DNA of 64,000 bases from the NCBI GenBank assembly GCA_964304625.1, contig OZ199838.1, positions 6,386,001 through 6,450,000 on the forward strand. The letters run 5' to 3'. The DNA comes from Kudoa neothunni (taxonomy: Eukaryota; Cnidaria). Made by a program: the position numbers and the translations under genes. Positions 26,501 through 37,243 of the stretch are shown piece after piece. The notes beneath the pieces were generated by a model that saw only the letters and a program-made list of their open reading frames with translations, made no database searches and was not told the origin of the DNA. Every line of letters starts with the position of its first letter. Within the stretch, counting starts at the first letter, position 1.

Positions 26501-29500
26501 TGTTTGAAATTCTAAAACGATTTTTTTTGGATTGGAAAAATTGTATCGTTATTATTTCTGACTCGGCATCTTACATGACAAAATATTATATCGAATTGAA
26601 AGTTATGTATCCTCATATCGCCAGAATTTCTTGTTTTTCACATATTATTCATGGAGGTGTTCAAAAAGCTGTCGATTTTTTACTTTAAGCATGTTAGAAA
26701 TTTTTGTGTAAAATTCTCATCCCTATTGTCAAAAAATTGGAAAGCGAAACAGTCTTTTTTGTTTCACATTGAAAATAATAATTTTGATAGTTTAAAGAAA
26801 TTCCGAGAGTCCTAGATGTACGGTGATATAGTTTCCTTAATTGTATAAAGCAATTAAAGGAGTATTACCCAGCAGTTGTCGACTTTCTAAAAGATATAAA
26901 AAGAGACATATTTGGAGCAAAACTTAATGAATTTCTAAAAATAGAAGTAGTTAATCTTAATACTTTTTACTTTTTTTTAAATATTTTAATCGATGGACTT
27001 ACTCCATTATTTGATTTTTCAAAAATAATTGTATCTCTCAAATTTGTGGCTGGATAGAGAATGACTTTGGAATCAACAAGAACTATTCGCTAAAAAATCA
27101 CAAGGACATTATTGGTCCCGTTCCATTTCAATGTAGAAGTAATCTTCTACTTAAATGTGAACATTTATGCGACAAAATTATTAATGAACTAAAATGTTCA
27201 ATATATAAAAATCTAAATGAGTGTTTACCCTCAAATACATTTTTTGAAATTATGAAAAATCTCGATCCAAATGTTCCAATTTCAATAGAACAATTGAATG
27301 TTGATGATCTTTGTTACCTTTTACAGATTGAAGACAGGTAACAACGTAAGAATAAATTCGACTTGTTATGTAAAGAAGCGAAAAATATAACAAAGTCAAT
27401 CGATCCTAACTTTTGGGAAACGCGATCAAACGTTTTACCCAAACTTTCAATGCTTTGTTAAGATATATTGACCTCGCCAATGCCATCCATCGGTGTTGAA
27501 AGGAGTTTCTCAAAATTCCGATACGTTTTCGGAAAAGCAAGAATAAATTTAGGAGATAATCGCCTTACAATGTTGGCAATGCTAAATTTCAAAGGTCCAT
27601 TATGATTATTTTAATTCACGATTATAGAATCTATTTTGTTTATTTTTAATTCAGCGTTTTTTGTTTCTTTAAATAAAAGTCGATAAAACACCGTCGATTT
27701 ACAAAAAAGTAAACGTCGAAAATTTTCAACCCTACTTATAAATGGAATTATTCACTCATCCGCACATTCATCGTATCCTGGTTCAGCTTCTAGGTATTCC
27801 TCCTTGATCATATTTTGTAAAGACTTCATTTTAAATAAAACAATCAAAACGTTTTCCGTCACGAAACGCCACTAATATATTTTTATCATAATGAAAAACA
27901 ATTGATTTGATTAGAGTGATGTTAACTTTAACGTGGTAATTGGGTTATAGACATTTGTATATGCATTTCAATCTAGATTTTAACCTCTCTTTTTCTATTC
28001 CTTAATTTTTAATTGTTTTCTATAGTATAATTATTATTTTCTCGGTAAACAAATTGGCATTATTCATTTGAAAACAATTGATTAAAATATAAATAAGGAT
28101 CCAAAATCTCCGTGTTTAAAATTTTTTAGAAAATGTAAAACATTATTCAATATTTGATGTAATTTTTACATTATTAGGCTGATCGCTTTTGTACTATTTT
28201 TTATAGGAGCTGGCATCCAATAGCTTATCATAATGTAAATTATTTCGTTTACCATCCGAAATATTTTTGGCGTATTTTATATCGTAATCATGGATTAACG
28301 TAAAATATTAAATAAGTTTATCATCAATATTGATACAAAATATTAGATCTGGCATTAATCGTAAAAATGATCCTAAAACTTCGTGAGCGCCGAATGTTGC
28401 CATATGACACCAAACATTACTTAATTCCTAAACTCTCCCTATAATAAATATCTATATTTATACGCTTTTATTATAGATAGAATATATTAATTTACAACAT
28501 ATATTTTGTTAAAGAAAATCCATTCAAAATAGGGGTTTGTATTGATCGATGAAACATAACCTGTGAATTATCCCTAAAATACTACATTATTTCGCATTTT
28601 ATTATTATTATTATTATGAAATAAGGTAGTAATTATTAAAAAAACTTGTTGAACAACAGGATTCTGAGTATTCTATATTCTTTGAGTAATCCATAAAACA
28701 ATCTGATGTTGCCATACGGCAACATTAGGCCTTAAAGGGTTAATTTATTTTTTGAGCTAACATAATTAATTTTCATATCTTAATGAAAACAGTCGCCAGT
28801 AACAAAAGCAAAAAACTAAGAAGGATTAAAATAAACACCTTAGAAAAATAAAAACGAATAATGGAATTTATAGGAATCCTGGAGATAACTTATTCTCGAA
28901 AAATTCAAATACTTTTTATGATTTCTAGTTTTATTTTATTTCACAATATTGAGTGGCATTATAATCTCAAGAATTACCAAGTTTATAAAAATATTAACAA
29001 ACTTAAATTTTTAAAAGCTTGAGATATTTAAAATAACATTCGACGCATGTGCCTTGTTAATATTTATATGATTACGTTCGTACGTAAAAAATTTACTTTG
29101 TTAATTCTTCATTAATTCCCACTCAAAATATAAAAAATATTTTATTTTACATATTAAACAAAAATATTAAAATTTAATGACATTACATTTAGAGTAACGT
29201 AAAAGAAAATAATTTAACTAAAATTTTTAATGCACCAACGCAAAAACAAACAATTATCATAGTCGAATCAATTACTTTTGGAATTTTACTGGTCATAAAT
29301 TGCAGGACCGCCATCTACAAACCATCATAAAAGAAACAAATAAAAGAAACAAAATACCTGAGCAGTAGCATCTTGCATAGTTACTCGGTCAGGCAACAAT
29401 TTCAAATAGCTTTCACCTCGAGTTAACGTCTAAAACCAAACTTAAAAATATTGGGCGCCATTGAAAGATCTACTTGATTGAATGGATCCTTCAGATGGGA

Positions 29501-29934
29501 ATATAAAATTTTTTCGGTTAATGTGAGCGGCTGATTCAGTCTATATATTTACAGTGGTCAATTTTTATCTGTAGGTGGAGAAAACAATCTCATAAACTCA
29601 AGCAAACCTACCTAAACTTAACAATCTGAGATTTAACGGATAAAAGATCATAATTGAGATAATTATTATCATATCTACTCATTAGAACCTAAACAAATTT
29701 TTCAAATTTAGTATAACGAGAAATATTAGCTAGCAATCCGGCATACACGCGAGAATGCATCTTTTCTACGTCTACCAACGTCATTATAGCCAAACTATAA
29801 CTTATTACGTACATAGGTCCAACCAAGGTAATACTTTGTTTGAATAATGGCCTCCGCTGAGAGAACGAACGCACTTCATAAGCGACGTGACCAACAACTA
29901 ACCAGTGTGTTTTTGAAAAACTACGCGTGCGCAT
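20579..29934 (-). CDS. ACO2: Aconitate hydratase, mitochondrial
   Basis: TCA-cycle enzyme interconverting citrate and isocitrate through a 4Fe-4S cluster. About 19 exons join cleanly: [144 protein letters not shown] (cluster Cys), [10 protein letters not shown] (two cluster Cys), [41 protein letters not shown] and [13 protein letters not shown]. The tail ends [17 protein letters not shown], typical of ACO2. Introns are about 43-60 nt except one of 6,020 nt (29275-23256) after the exon ending SKIPK. The 5' end is uncertain. An ATG at 29934 ([10 protein letters not shown]) gives an Arg-rich leader spliced through MHSR into VLMSRY; an ATG at 29760 would leave almost no leader. An NRF1-like site overlaps 29923-29933. 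Confidence 0.93.
23634..24169. mobile_element. Non-autonomous hAT MITE, copy 1 (536 bp)
   Basis: The left end is CAGGGGTCGGAAACCTACGA and the right end is AAAGGTTGGCTGACTCCTG, forming imperfect inverted repeats. Flanks ATTTAAAA and ATTTTAAA are a near-match 8-bp duplication. The element is clearly related along its length to the copy at 57492-58041 (for example GTGCATTGACTG and AGAAAACCGGAATAAATATG in this copy). Confidence 0.85.
25715..28739. mobile_element. piggyBac-type element with TTAA duplication, carrying a hAT insertion
   Basis: TTAA at 25711-25714 is followed by CCCTTTCAGGCCTGA, and TTAGGCCTTAAAGGG is followed by TTAA at 28740-28743. These ends are inverted repeats of about 15 bp with the TTAA target and CCC start typical of piggyBac. 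Palindromic subterminal motifs occur inside both ends: TGTTGCCATATGGCAACATT near 25852, TGTTGCCATATG near 28393 and TGTTGCCATACGGCAACATT near 28707. No piggyBac transposase is seen. About half of the 3,025 bp is taken up by the hAT relic. Confidence 0.8.
26190..27605 (+). pseudogene. hAT transposase relic inside the piggyBac-type element
   Basis: The plus-strand pieces match a hAT transposase: a helical start ([19 protein letters not shown]), the catalytic-core segment [19 protein letters not shown], then [20 protein letters not shown] and [19 protein letters not shown], and at the end the dimerisation motif [20 protein letters not shown] with [16 protein letters not shown]. Stops and frame changes split the reading frame in the middle. 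The 3' flank ends near TTTTCAACCCTAC (27724-27736), which looks like a hAT terminus; the left terminus was not identified. It lies in plus orientation inside a minus-strand host intron. Confidence 0.8.
29923..29933 (-). promoter_or_regulatory. NRF1-like site at the ACO2 5' end
   Basis: The minus strand reads TGCGCACGCGT, close to the NRF1 consensus. It overlaps the most upstream candidate ATG of ACO2, so either the site lies in the first codons or the true start is downstream. Confidence 0.45.
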
Positions 29935-29939
29935 CAAAC

Positions 29940-30815
29940 ACTTGATTAACTCTTAAATTCTTGAGCTAATTACGCAACAAACTGCTCAAATACTTGTAAC
30001 GACCTTAGCGACAAATTAAAAGAAAAAAAATTTAAAAAATCGTTAAGATTAGCAACTAGGTTATTTAAACACTCAAAAAACATTAGATGGGGATTAATTC
30101 CAGTTCAAATATGTACTATCATTGGGTTATAAATAGAATTTTGAATATTCCTATGATTTAAATTGACGCTAAAAGTATATTGTTTATTGGATATATTTCT
30201 TAAGTTTTAATAATAACTTAATCTTATTTAGTTATTGATTAACTTTAATATTAGTCAAATGTATAAATTAATTTTTTTAAAATCTCAGAAATTTAAATAA
30301 TTAAATATGACATATATGCTAATTTGGTTACAAATTAGCTTCATCCTTCATGCCTAAGGCTATAAGAATTTTGATTAATGTTTATTTGTCAGACATTACA
30401 GGCAAATTTGTGTTTGTTCAAATTTCTTTGGTGGAATAATATTTTGGACCGAAAAATCGTAAAACTTATTCAGTGTTTAATTTTTTAAATTATGTCAAAT
30501 TTATACATTAACAGGATATATTTAAAGGAGTAATTATGAGTAAAACTTACAAATAATTATAATTTGAAATGAAAACTTATTCATATCAATAGCTGAAAAG
30601 GGGAACAATAACCATTAATAGGTTAATTATGATGTGCTAAACATACAGTCTAATATAGTGTGTAAAGTCAATAAAACAGTATTTTGGTCATGCGTATTCA
30701 AATACACATTAAATCCGATAGAGTTTATTATCTATTTTATACAAAAACAACTGCTTAGAAAGGTGCGAATGATCAATTTTATAATACACTAAACACTAAC
30801 AGGAATTTAAATAGT
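29940..30815. other. Spacer between PWP2 and ACO2
   Basis: AT-rich; no coding exon or RNA gene recognised. It separates two genes of the same orientation. Confidence 0.5.
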
Positions 30816-33800
30816 TTAAGAGTTTTCGACGGAATTAGATGAACCAGCTAAACTGGTAAGAAAACGTAGAGTGTATAGGTTGTTAGTGCAGAGGTTGAGA
30901 GTCGTATCACGATGTCGTAGAAGTGGTTTTTGCAGAGTTCTCACTAAGTTTTGAATTTTTCCTTGGTGATCAGGAGATAACATCTTAAGAGTAGTGCCAT
31001 AGAAAAGTAGGATAATACGCGCCCAATTGAAATATAACTCAATATTAGGCGAATGGCCATCGAGAAAGTATGCTACATGTTGGAGAAGTTTGTCGATATA
31101 GAACAGAGGTAAACTTTCCACAAGAGTGTCCACTAAAATTTAAACATAGATAAAAAACCTAAATTTCGCTAGGTACCATCATCGATGCAGATGCATTCCA
31201 TAACTTGTTCAATTATTTTAATGTCGTTCAGTTTGACCGCATATATTAGAGCGGTTCCTTTGTCTTTTCCAGTCAACAATTTTTTAATACTTGAAATAGT
31301 GACATGTGTGTCCATATAGAACGGGTCAAATAGATTGGTGGAATCAAGACTGTATATGAGAATGCCCTCAGAAGACACTGCTGAAAATGATCTTCCAGTG
31401 GGCGAGAATTTCACCGATTTGCAGCAGATTTCAGTTTTCATTTTACGAGACGACTTGTCTGCATCTTTTACTCCAGGTAGCTTGATTTTGTGAGAATCGT
31501 TGTCCTCTTCGCTTCCAGAATCATCAGCCGATGCTAGCAAGTCTGTGGGGCCTGCTTCAGTGACAAATTTACTATTTAATTTTTCCTACACAAAAGTTCT
31601 TAGTTAGAACGAACATTAATTTCTAATCGATGGATAGTTTTACTTGTGTGGCGTCCATGGATAAATTTTTGGAAAGTTGAAACCTTTTGGCTAAGCACTA
31701 AATCCGGATATCAAAAAAATCAAATAAATCCACTAAAAAATACCAAAGTCGATAAACTGTACAAACAAACATATTTCGACGAACCGCCTGCAATAAGATA
31801 ACTACCGTCGGGCGAAATATCCAAACATGTAAAGTGCCTAAACATTAAAAATTTTGTGATTTATTCGTATCAGGTGAAAATAAAGTCATTTTATACTAAC
31901 AAATCTAATTACTTATGCGGAGACGACGTTTCAGCTGTTATTCGATCGGTTGATTTTCGAGAAATACCAAGATCTTTACGTCCCTCAATGACACCAGTAA
32001 TTTTGTCTTTTTTGGTGTTCCAAATAGTAATATCTCCATTCAGCGTGGCCACAGCAACCATATTACCAAATGAACGAGCAGTCACTGCCACAACTATATC
32101 AGCTCATTAAATAATTAATACACACCGCCACCAAATTTACCATCAGCACTGAGTGGTAAAGTCAGTTTAGGAGAAGCACTATCACAAATATTCCAAACCC
32201 TAACATGTTTATCCCACGATCCAGAAACCAACTCAGATGTGTCTGGAAGAAAGCATAACGACGACACAACACTTTGATGTGTAGACACCACATCCAACAA
32301 TTTCCCAGTAAGTACACTCCACACATGAATGTCGAAATTGATGGTTGATGCAGCACACACCAATTCAGATGATCCATCTATGGCAACACAGCCGAATTGG
32401 GTGGGATGAAGCGATACAAAGGTCCTGAAATTGCGATAACGATTCAAGTCAAACGCACGACAACTTCCATCCAACGAAGAAGTAACCACAAATTGATTGG
32501 TCGCACTTATCGTAATGCCAGTTACGGCGGAAGAGTGGTCTGGGAAAGTCACCAAACAAAATCCAGACGATGTGTTCCATATTTTAACCTGTCATAATAC
32601 GAATGGAATTAGAGACATTTGATAAGCTAGCCAAATCTATAATACCTTGCCATCTTGACCACCAGTGATGAGATAACGACCATCCTGTGAGTAGGTCACA
32701 ACATTTACATCATGAAAATGACTCTGTTGTTTCATCACATACGATTCACTTTTCCATTCCCATACTAGAAGTTGCCCGAGCGTTTTGCTGCCAAAGGCTA
32801 ACCATTCTCCATTGGCGTTGATTGATACAGAGTCGATCTTATATTGAGAAATACTAAAAAATTATTAGAGTGTACATATTTAATTAATCGTGTTAATGTA
32901 TTGGGGATCTTTTACATCCCAAACCTATTTTAATATAATTCCAAAATCCTACATCTTTAAACAAACAAGAGCTTTAACTACGTTACGCGATCAATATTAA
33001 AAATATACATAGGTTAAATAGTTATATCATTTAGTGGAATTAAAGTAATAAAATATAGGATCAAACGGAGGGAAAGAACAAAACAATAATGTTATGAAAT
33101 AAATTAACTTTTAAATAAAAAATATTTCAATAAGATTGGTTATAAATGTTAAAAATAATTTGACTAATTTGTTTTTTACCGTAGAAACGATGTAGCAGTT
33201 CGGATGTTTAGAATAGGCTTAAATAAATTAATGCCATTTTATAAAATTTAGCTGTTTGTAGTGAGATCACGCGATCGAAAATTATTTTGTACAGAAGATT
33301 ATGACTTAATTAATCTTAATGACTACAATATCGGAAAATTAAAAATAAAATTTAAAAATTAGCTAAAGTAAAAGACAGGGGACAGTATTAAAATATCAAA
33401 AATTTAATACTTCTAGGTGTATTTTGAAAGACTAAAACTAAAAACTATAAAAAATAGAAAGTGAAAAAGCTATAGAACAACGAATATAAATCGAGGATTT
33501 TAAACTGGACATAATTAATGATTCTGCGATTTTCGAATCGCATTTATTTAACCCACTCAACATTGATATTTTTTACACCTATATAATTGTTTAACAATAT
33601 TAATAAAAGATACATAATTTTTTGATAATATTAAAAAATATATAATTTAACGCCATCTTTCTAATATCATTATTATACAGCTATAAAATCGTATTATCAT
33701 ACAATTTCTACACAAGAGGTCATTGGAGTCAAGAAGCGACAAAATATTTATGTTATTTAATCAATTTCTAGATCGTCTTAGTATATGCTTAACTCTTGAC

Positions 33801-36800
33801 GGCTAACCATTGGATTCGCGCGCTCACCTTTCTATTATTTTGCTGTAAAACCTGACATATTCCGTGTAATTTCGCCACACCTTTAACTAATTTTATTACG
33901 TCGATCGGTAGGTAGATAATGCTTTTTTAAAAATATAGATGAAATTCTGGTGAATATGCACAAAATATAACATGTTTAGCAACAACATTTATAAACAACA
34001 TAATATAAAGATGGGCGCGGAAAGTTTTGAATGGGGAATGGAAATTTTTAAACTTATAATGAATCGCTCTGGTGGGACACGTACAATTTTGAGAATGGTA
34101 GGAAACGGAACTTCTTTTTTGGAAAAAGTGAAGCGTGATACAAAAAAGGCTTAGAAACACTGCTTTAAGGGTTAACTAGCATTATCATGTTTGTAAATAC
34201 CATAGAAAATATGGACCTAAAATTTTGTAGATACATTGATTTAATGATTATTACTATTACACCTTTGGAGTAATAGAAATATAGAGTCCTTCTACATCGT
34301 TTAAAAACTGTATAAACTACAACTTTTTAATTATATAATCATAAAAGGATCGATGCCTCTTCTGAAACAAATTAACAATTGGCAGACTATTGGCACGATA
34401 ATATATAATTGTAAGAGGCGTGTACGTTTCCGCACTGAGAATTTTTAATCTTATCAACTCCTACTCACAAGCTGTAAATAGATTTAATTTTTTATAATCA
34501 GCTATATTCAGTTTTTTCTTTCCCCAAAAATGCGAAGCGGTGGGTCTGAAATAATTAAATATAATCAAAACTAGTGTCACTTGAGTATTATTTACCTTGC
34601 CAACGGCCACTTACTTAAAAATTCGGTTGCGGTTTTAATACCCGCTAACCTCAACATAATGATATCAAGGCTTTTCTACTTGAAATTTACATATATCCTC
34701 CCACAATATGATTATCAAAATGCTGATTTTATCGATTTGTAAATTATAAGATATAAAGACGAGTATCACAGGAACTGGTTATTGACACGGAAGTTTTTAA
34801 TCCCAGCAACTCCTATTCATAGTTGATCTTTAATGTCAATTTTTCGGAATATGCTGTATTCAATTATTTTTGGCCCATCTCTATCGCTATTAGGGTCCGA
34901 AATAATTGAATACAGTCAAAACTATATCTACCTGGATGTTATGATCCGTGCTAATAGCCAATTCTTTATCACAATCACCAATCTTTCGTGGAATTCTAAT
35001 ATTGTATTTATCTGACTATTAATATTTAAATCATACTATTATTCTGTTATTTTCGGGAAATTATTAATTCTAAATATTAAACCTAGGTTTACTCATTAAA
35101 TTCTAAGATTAATTAAAAATTTGAAATTTTCTGTTACTGAAAATGTTAAGAGCTTAAAAAATTCTCATACATTAGAAGAGTGACTGATCAACGAGGTCCA
35201 ATACCTGTAAGCTAATTTTAACATGATTCAAGTGAAATAATGCTTCAAACTAAACAGCTTCAATGAATACTTAAACGATTTTCGATGGAGACCATTCATT
35301 TCTATAAATCCAAAACATTTTATGTAGTATTTGAACCAAAATCTATTTTAAACAAATGCTTAAACATTATTCCAAAAAGCTTTGTTTAATTTATTTAAAA
35401 TTATTATACCAAATAGATATTATATTTCAAAATATGAAGGAAAACATTTTATTCATAAATTAACAAACGAATCGATAACCTATCTTTCTTTAGTAAGACT
35501 CTAATCATTAATCCATGTAAGTACGGTCATATTCCGATTATCAGAAAATTTGGGCACCTAGCACTTTCGCTTGGAATATGGAAATTTCAGATAAACTAAA
35601 TTAGATATGTGCTCATGTGCAAAGGAAAAATTTGGGATTGTATATAAATTTTATTTCATAAATGTGCTATAGCTAATGATCTCTTATTTCCTGCCTTCTC
35701 TTAGACGCCCGCACAATTAATTAAAGTTAAAACTAAAAGTTATCACTAATTATTAAGTTTTTAACTCCCAATAAATTTGAATTTCAACCTTATTACTTAT
35801 AGCTTACTGTGTGTATTAACTGAGCAAACTCAGTGATTAAAAATAGTTTCATACTTTATCTGCTGAAGCAAAGATACTGATGGCATCTCGTATAGGTTGA
35901 AAACACCATTGTTGAAACCGACCACCAACAACTTGGTTTGGGGATGATACTCGCAACGAGAAACTCTTGCATTGTTTATACCAGTAAAGTATTGTCTAAT
36001 TGTTAATGTGACATAGCTGAAAACTCAAATCCATTAGACACTCACTTATTCGATCTTTTCCATTCACCAGAGAGTTGATTCGTTTGGTTATCAGCTGAAA
36101 AATAAGCATAAGAATTATTAAACAAATATTCGACAATACTTATTTCTCTCACATAATTCCATACAATCAATGTTCCATCTTTACTGATGGAATACATCTA
36201 ACAATAGATGATAATATCGTAAACAGTAAATAAATCACACAGTATACATTGTAATTTGTAGAATTTTCAAAAAATGTGCCAATAATAGCTGTTTTATGAC
36301 CATGCAAGATGACATTGCCTTCCAAAACAGAGTTATCGAGAGAAAAAAATCTCACCGACATGTCCTTGGATCCAACAACCAACAGTCTATAAAATCATCA
36401 AATTAACACAATAATTTGATCAGAAAACACACTTGTTATCATTTGACCATTCAACAGTAGTGCAGTGGTTGAAGAACCCTCCAAATTTTCGAATTAGATT
36501 GAATGGGCGGAATTGCTTGAATAGTGAGGGGGTTTCGTAAATTTCAATCCTGATTCAACTGCTGCAGCAAACATTCTACCGACAATTTCAAAGATGAAAA
36601 ATTGACGCAACAAAGTAGTCAATACTTTCCATCATTGGAAAATTTGATAACTTTTACAGGCCATTTAAAGCGGAAGTAATGAATTGGCATTGAATTGTAC
36701 AGACTGGAAACAATACATTGTCCATCTAAGTATGAAGAATATTAGTGTGTTCATCTCCGATCACTCAGCCACCTTCATCGACAGAAAACACAAGTCGATT

Positions 36801-37101
36801 GTCTGGCGAAACTGCAACACAAATCACATTTTTTCTTGTTTCTGTCAGAAGAGTGTGTGATTCGTATCTGTAAAAATACGGGAATTTTCATTAGTCGATG
36901 GTTAGAGAGATGAGAGAAAGCCTACTTCTTGAGATCAAACACTGATAATCGGTTTCCCACTGGACTTATCAGTTTGTCATCGCTTGTAAATTCTAGATTT
37001 CCCCCTCTGTATACTGTGCCATAAAGATTTGAAAACTAAGTATATTTAAGCAGTCAGAATGACGTTGCTGAGCTGGAGTGTACCTGAAAGTTAGTTTGCA
37101 T
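30816..37101 (-). CDS. PWP2: Periodic tryptophan protein 2, UTP-B subunit of the SSU processome
   Basis: Nucleolar WD40 scaffold of the U3 snoRNP/UTP-B complex in 18S rRNA processing. It starts MQTNFQ at 37101, spliced to FSNLYGTVYRGGNLEFTSDD and SPVGNRLSVFDLK. Further exons give VVGSKDMSVRFFSLDN, GHKTAIIGTFFENS, QYFTGINNARVS, LLVVGFNNGVFNLYEMPS, INANGEWLAFG, GQLLVWEWKSESYV, YSQDGRYLITGGQDGK, NQFVVTSSLDGSCRAFDLNR, YRNFRTFVSLHPTQFGCVAI, LVSGSWDKHVRVWN, VEGRKDLG-like GVIEGRKDLGISRKSTDRIT, SVKFSPTGRSFSAVSSEGIL and IYSLDSTNLFDPFYMDT. The C-terminal UTP12-like helical part follows (PLFYIDKLLQHVAYFLDGHS). Most introns are about 50 nt; one is 3,001 nt (35854-32854). An acidic linker (SEEDNDSHK) precedes the last domain. 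The reading is intact. Confidence 0.93.
34010..34160. repeat. hAT-end fragment, related to 63677-63770
   Basis: GGGCGCGGAAAGTTTT and AATGAATCGCTCTGGTGG recur near 63699-63750, and the segment ends GGCTTAGAAACACTG, a typical hAT terminus. A TTAA following AGGG at 34169-34172 may be coincidental. Coding-looking ORFs here are by-products of the repeat. Confidence 0.5.
34395..34620 (+). repeat. Dispersed repeat R1, copy 3
   Basis: Shows GAATTTTTAATCTTATCAAC, CTCCTACTCACAAGC, GAAATAATTAAATATAATC and GAGTATTATTTACCTTGCC in the same order as other copies. Confidence 0.55.
34765..34975 (+). repeat. Dispersed repeat R1, copy 4
   Basis: Begins GGTTATTGACACGGAAGTTT and ends CGTGCTAATAGCCAATT, which are imperfect inverted ends. 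The internal GAAATAATTGAATACAGTC block is present. It lies in tandem with copy 3. Confidence 0.6.
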
Positions 37102-37115
37102 TTCATAAGAATTGT

Positions 37116-37128
37116 ACGCGCCTGCGCA
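37116..37128 (-). promoter_or_regulatory. NRF1-like site before PWP2
   Basis: The minus strand reads TGCGCAGGCGCGT, ending 14 nt before the PWP2 ATG. It follows a pyrimidine-rich stretch (TTTTTCTTTTTACTTTTGCG), so the same place also looks like a splice acceptor (TTTTGCGCAG). Confidence 0.5.
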
Positions 37129-37243
37129 AAAGTAAAAAGAAAAACGTGTGTATTCAAACAACCAAATATTGGTAAAAAATTGAAAATTCAATTGTAAAGT
37201 CGATAAAATTATTTGTTAATGCTAATGCCCATAACAGAAGTCA

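Larger units (their letters stand above)
23256..29275 (-). other. 6.0-kb ACO2 intron filled with DNA transposons
   Basis: The exon ending ATTCCAAAA|gtaatt at 29276 and the exon starting ttag|GTTAAAGTCCCC at 23255 are adjacent in the aconitase protein ([13 protein letters not shown]), so the 6,020 nt between them form one intron. It holds a hAT MITE (23634-24169) and a piggyBac-type element (25715-28739) that contains a hAT transposase relic. A few GC-rich stretches (25341-25351, 25683-25692) are present. The rest is AT-rich without exons. Confidence 0.85.
32854..35854 (-). other. 3.0-kb PWP2 intron
   Basis: It joins LLQQI to NISQYKIDSVSINANGEW, which are contiguous in PWP2. The intron holds two tandem R1 copies (34395-34620 and 34765-34975), a fragment with a hAT-like end near 34010-34160, and otherwise AT-rich sequence. 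Confidence 0.85.

Noticed and set aside
33972-34160. Pair of overlapping ORFs on both strands
   Set aside because: They fall in a hAT-end repeat shared with 63677-63770, so they are not genes.
34164-34172. AGGG-TTAA as a right end of another piggyBac MITE starting near 33790
   Set aside because: The proposed left end (TTAACTCTTGACGGC) matches too poorly and no internal structure supports it.
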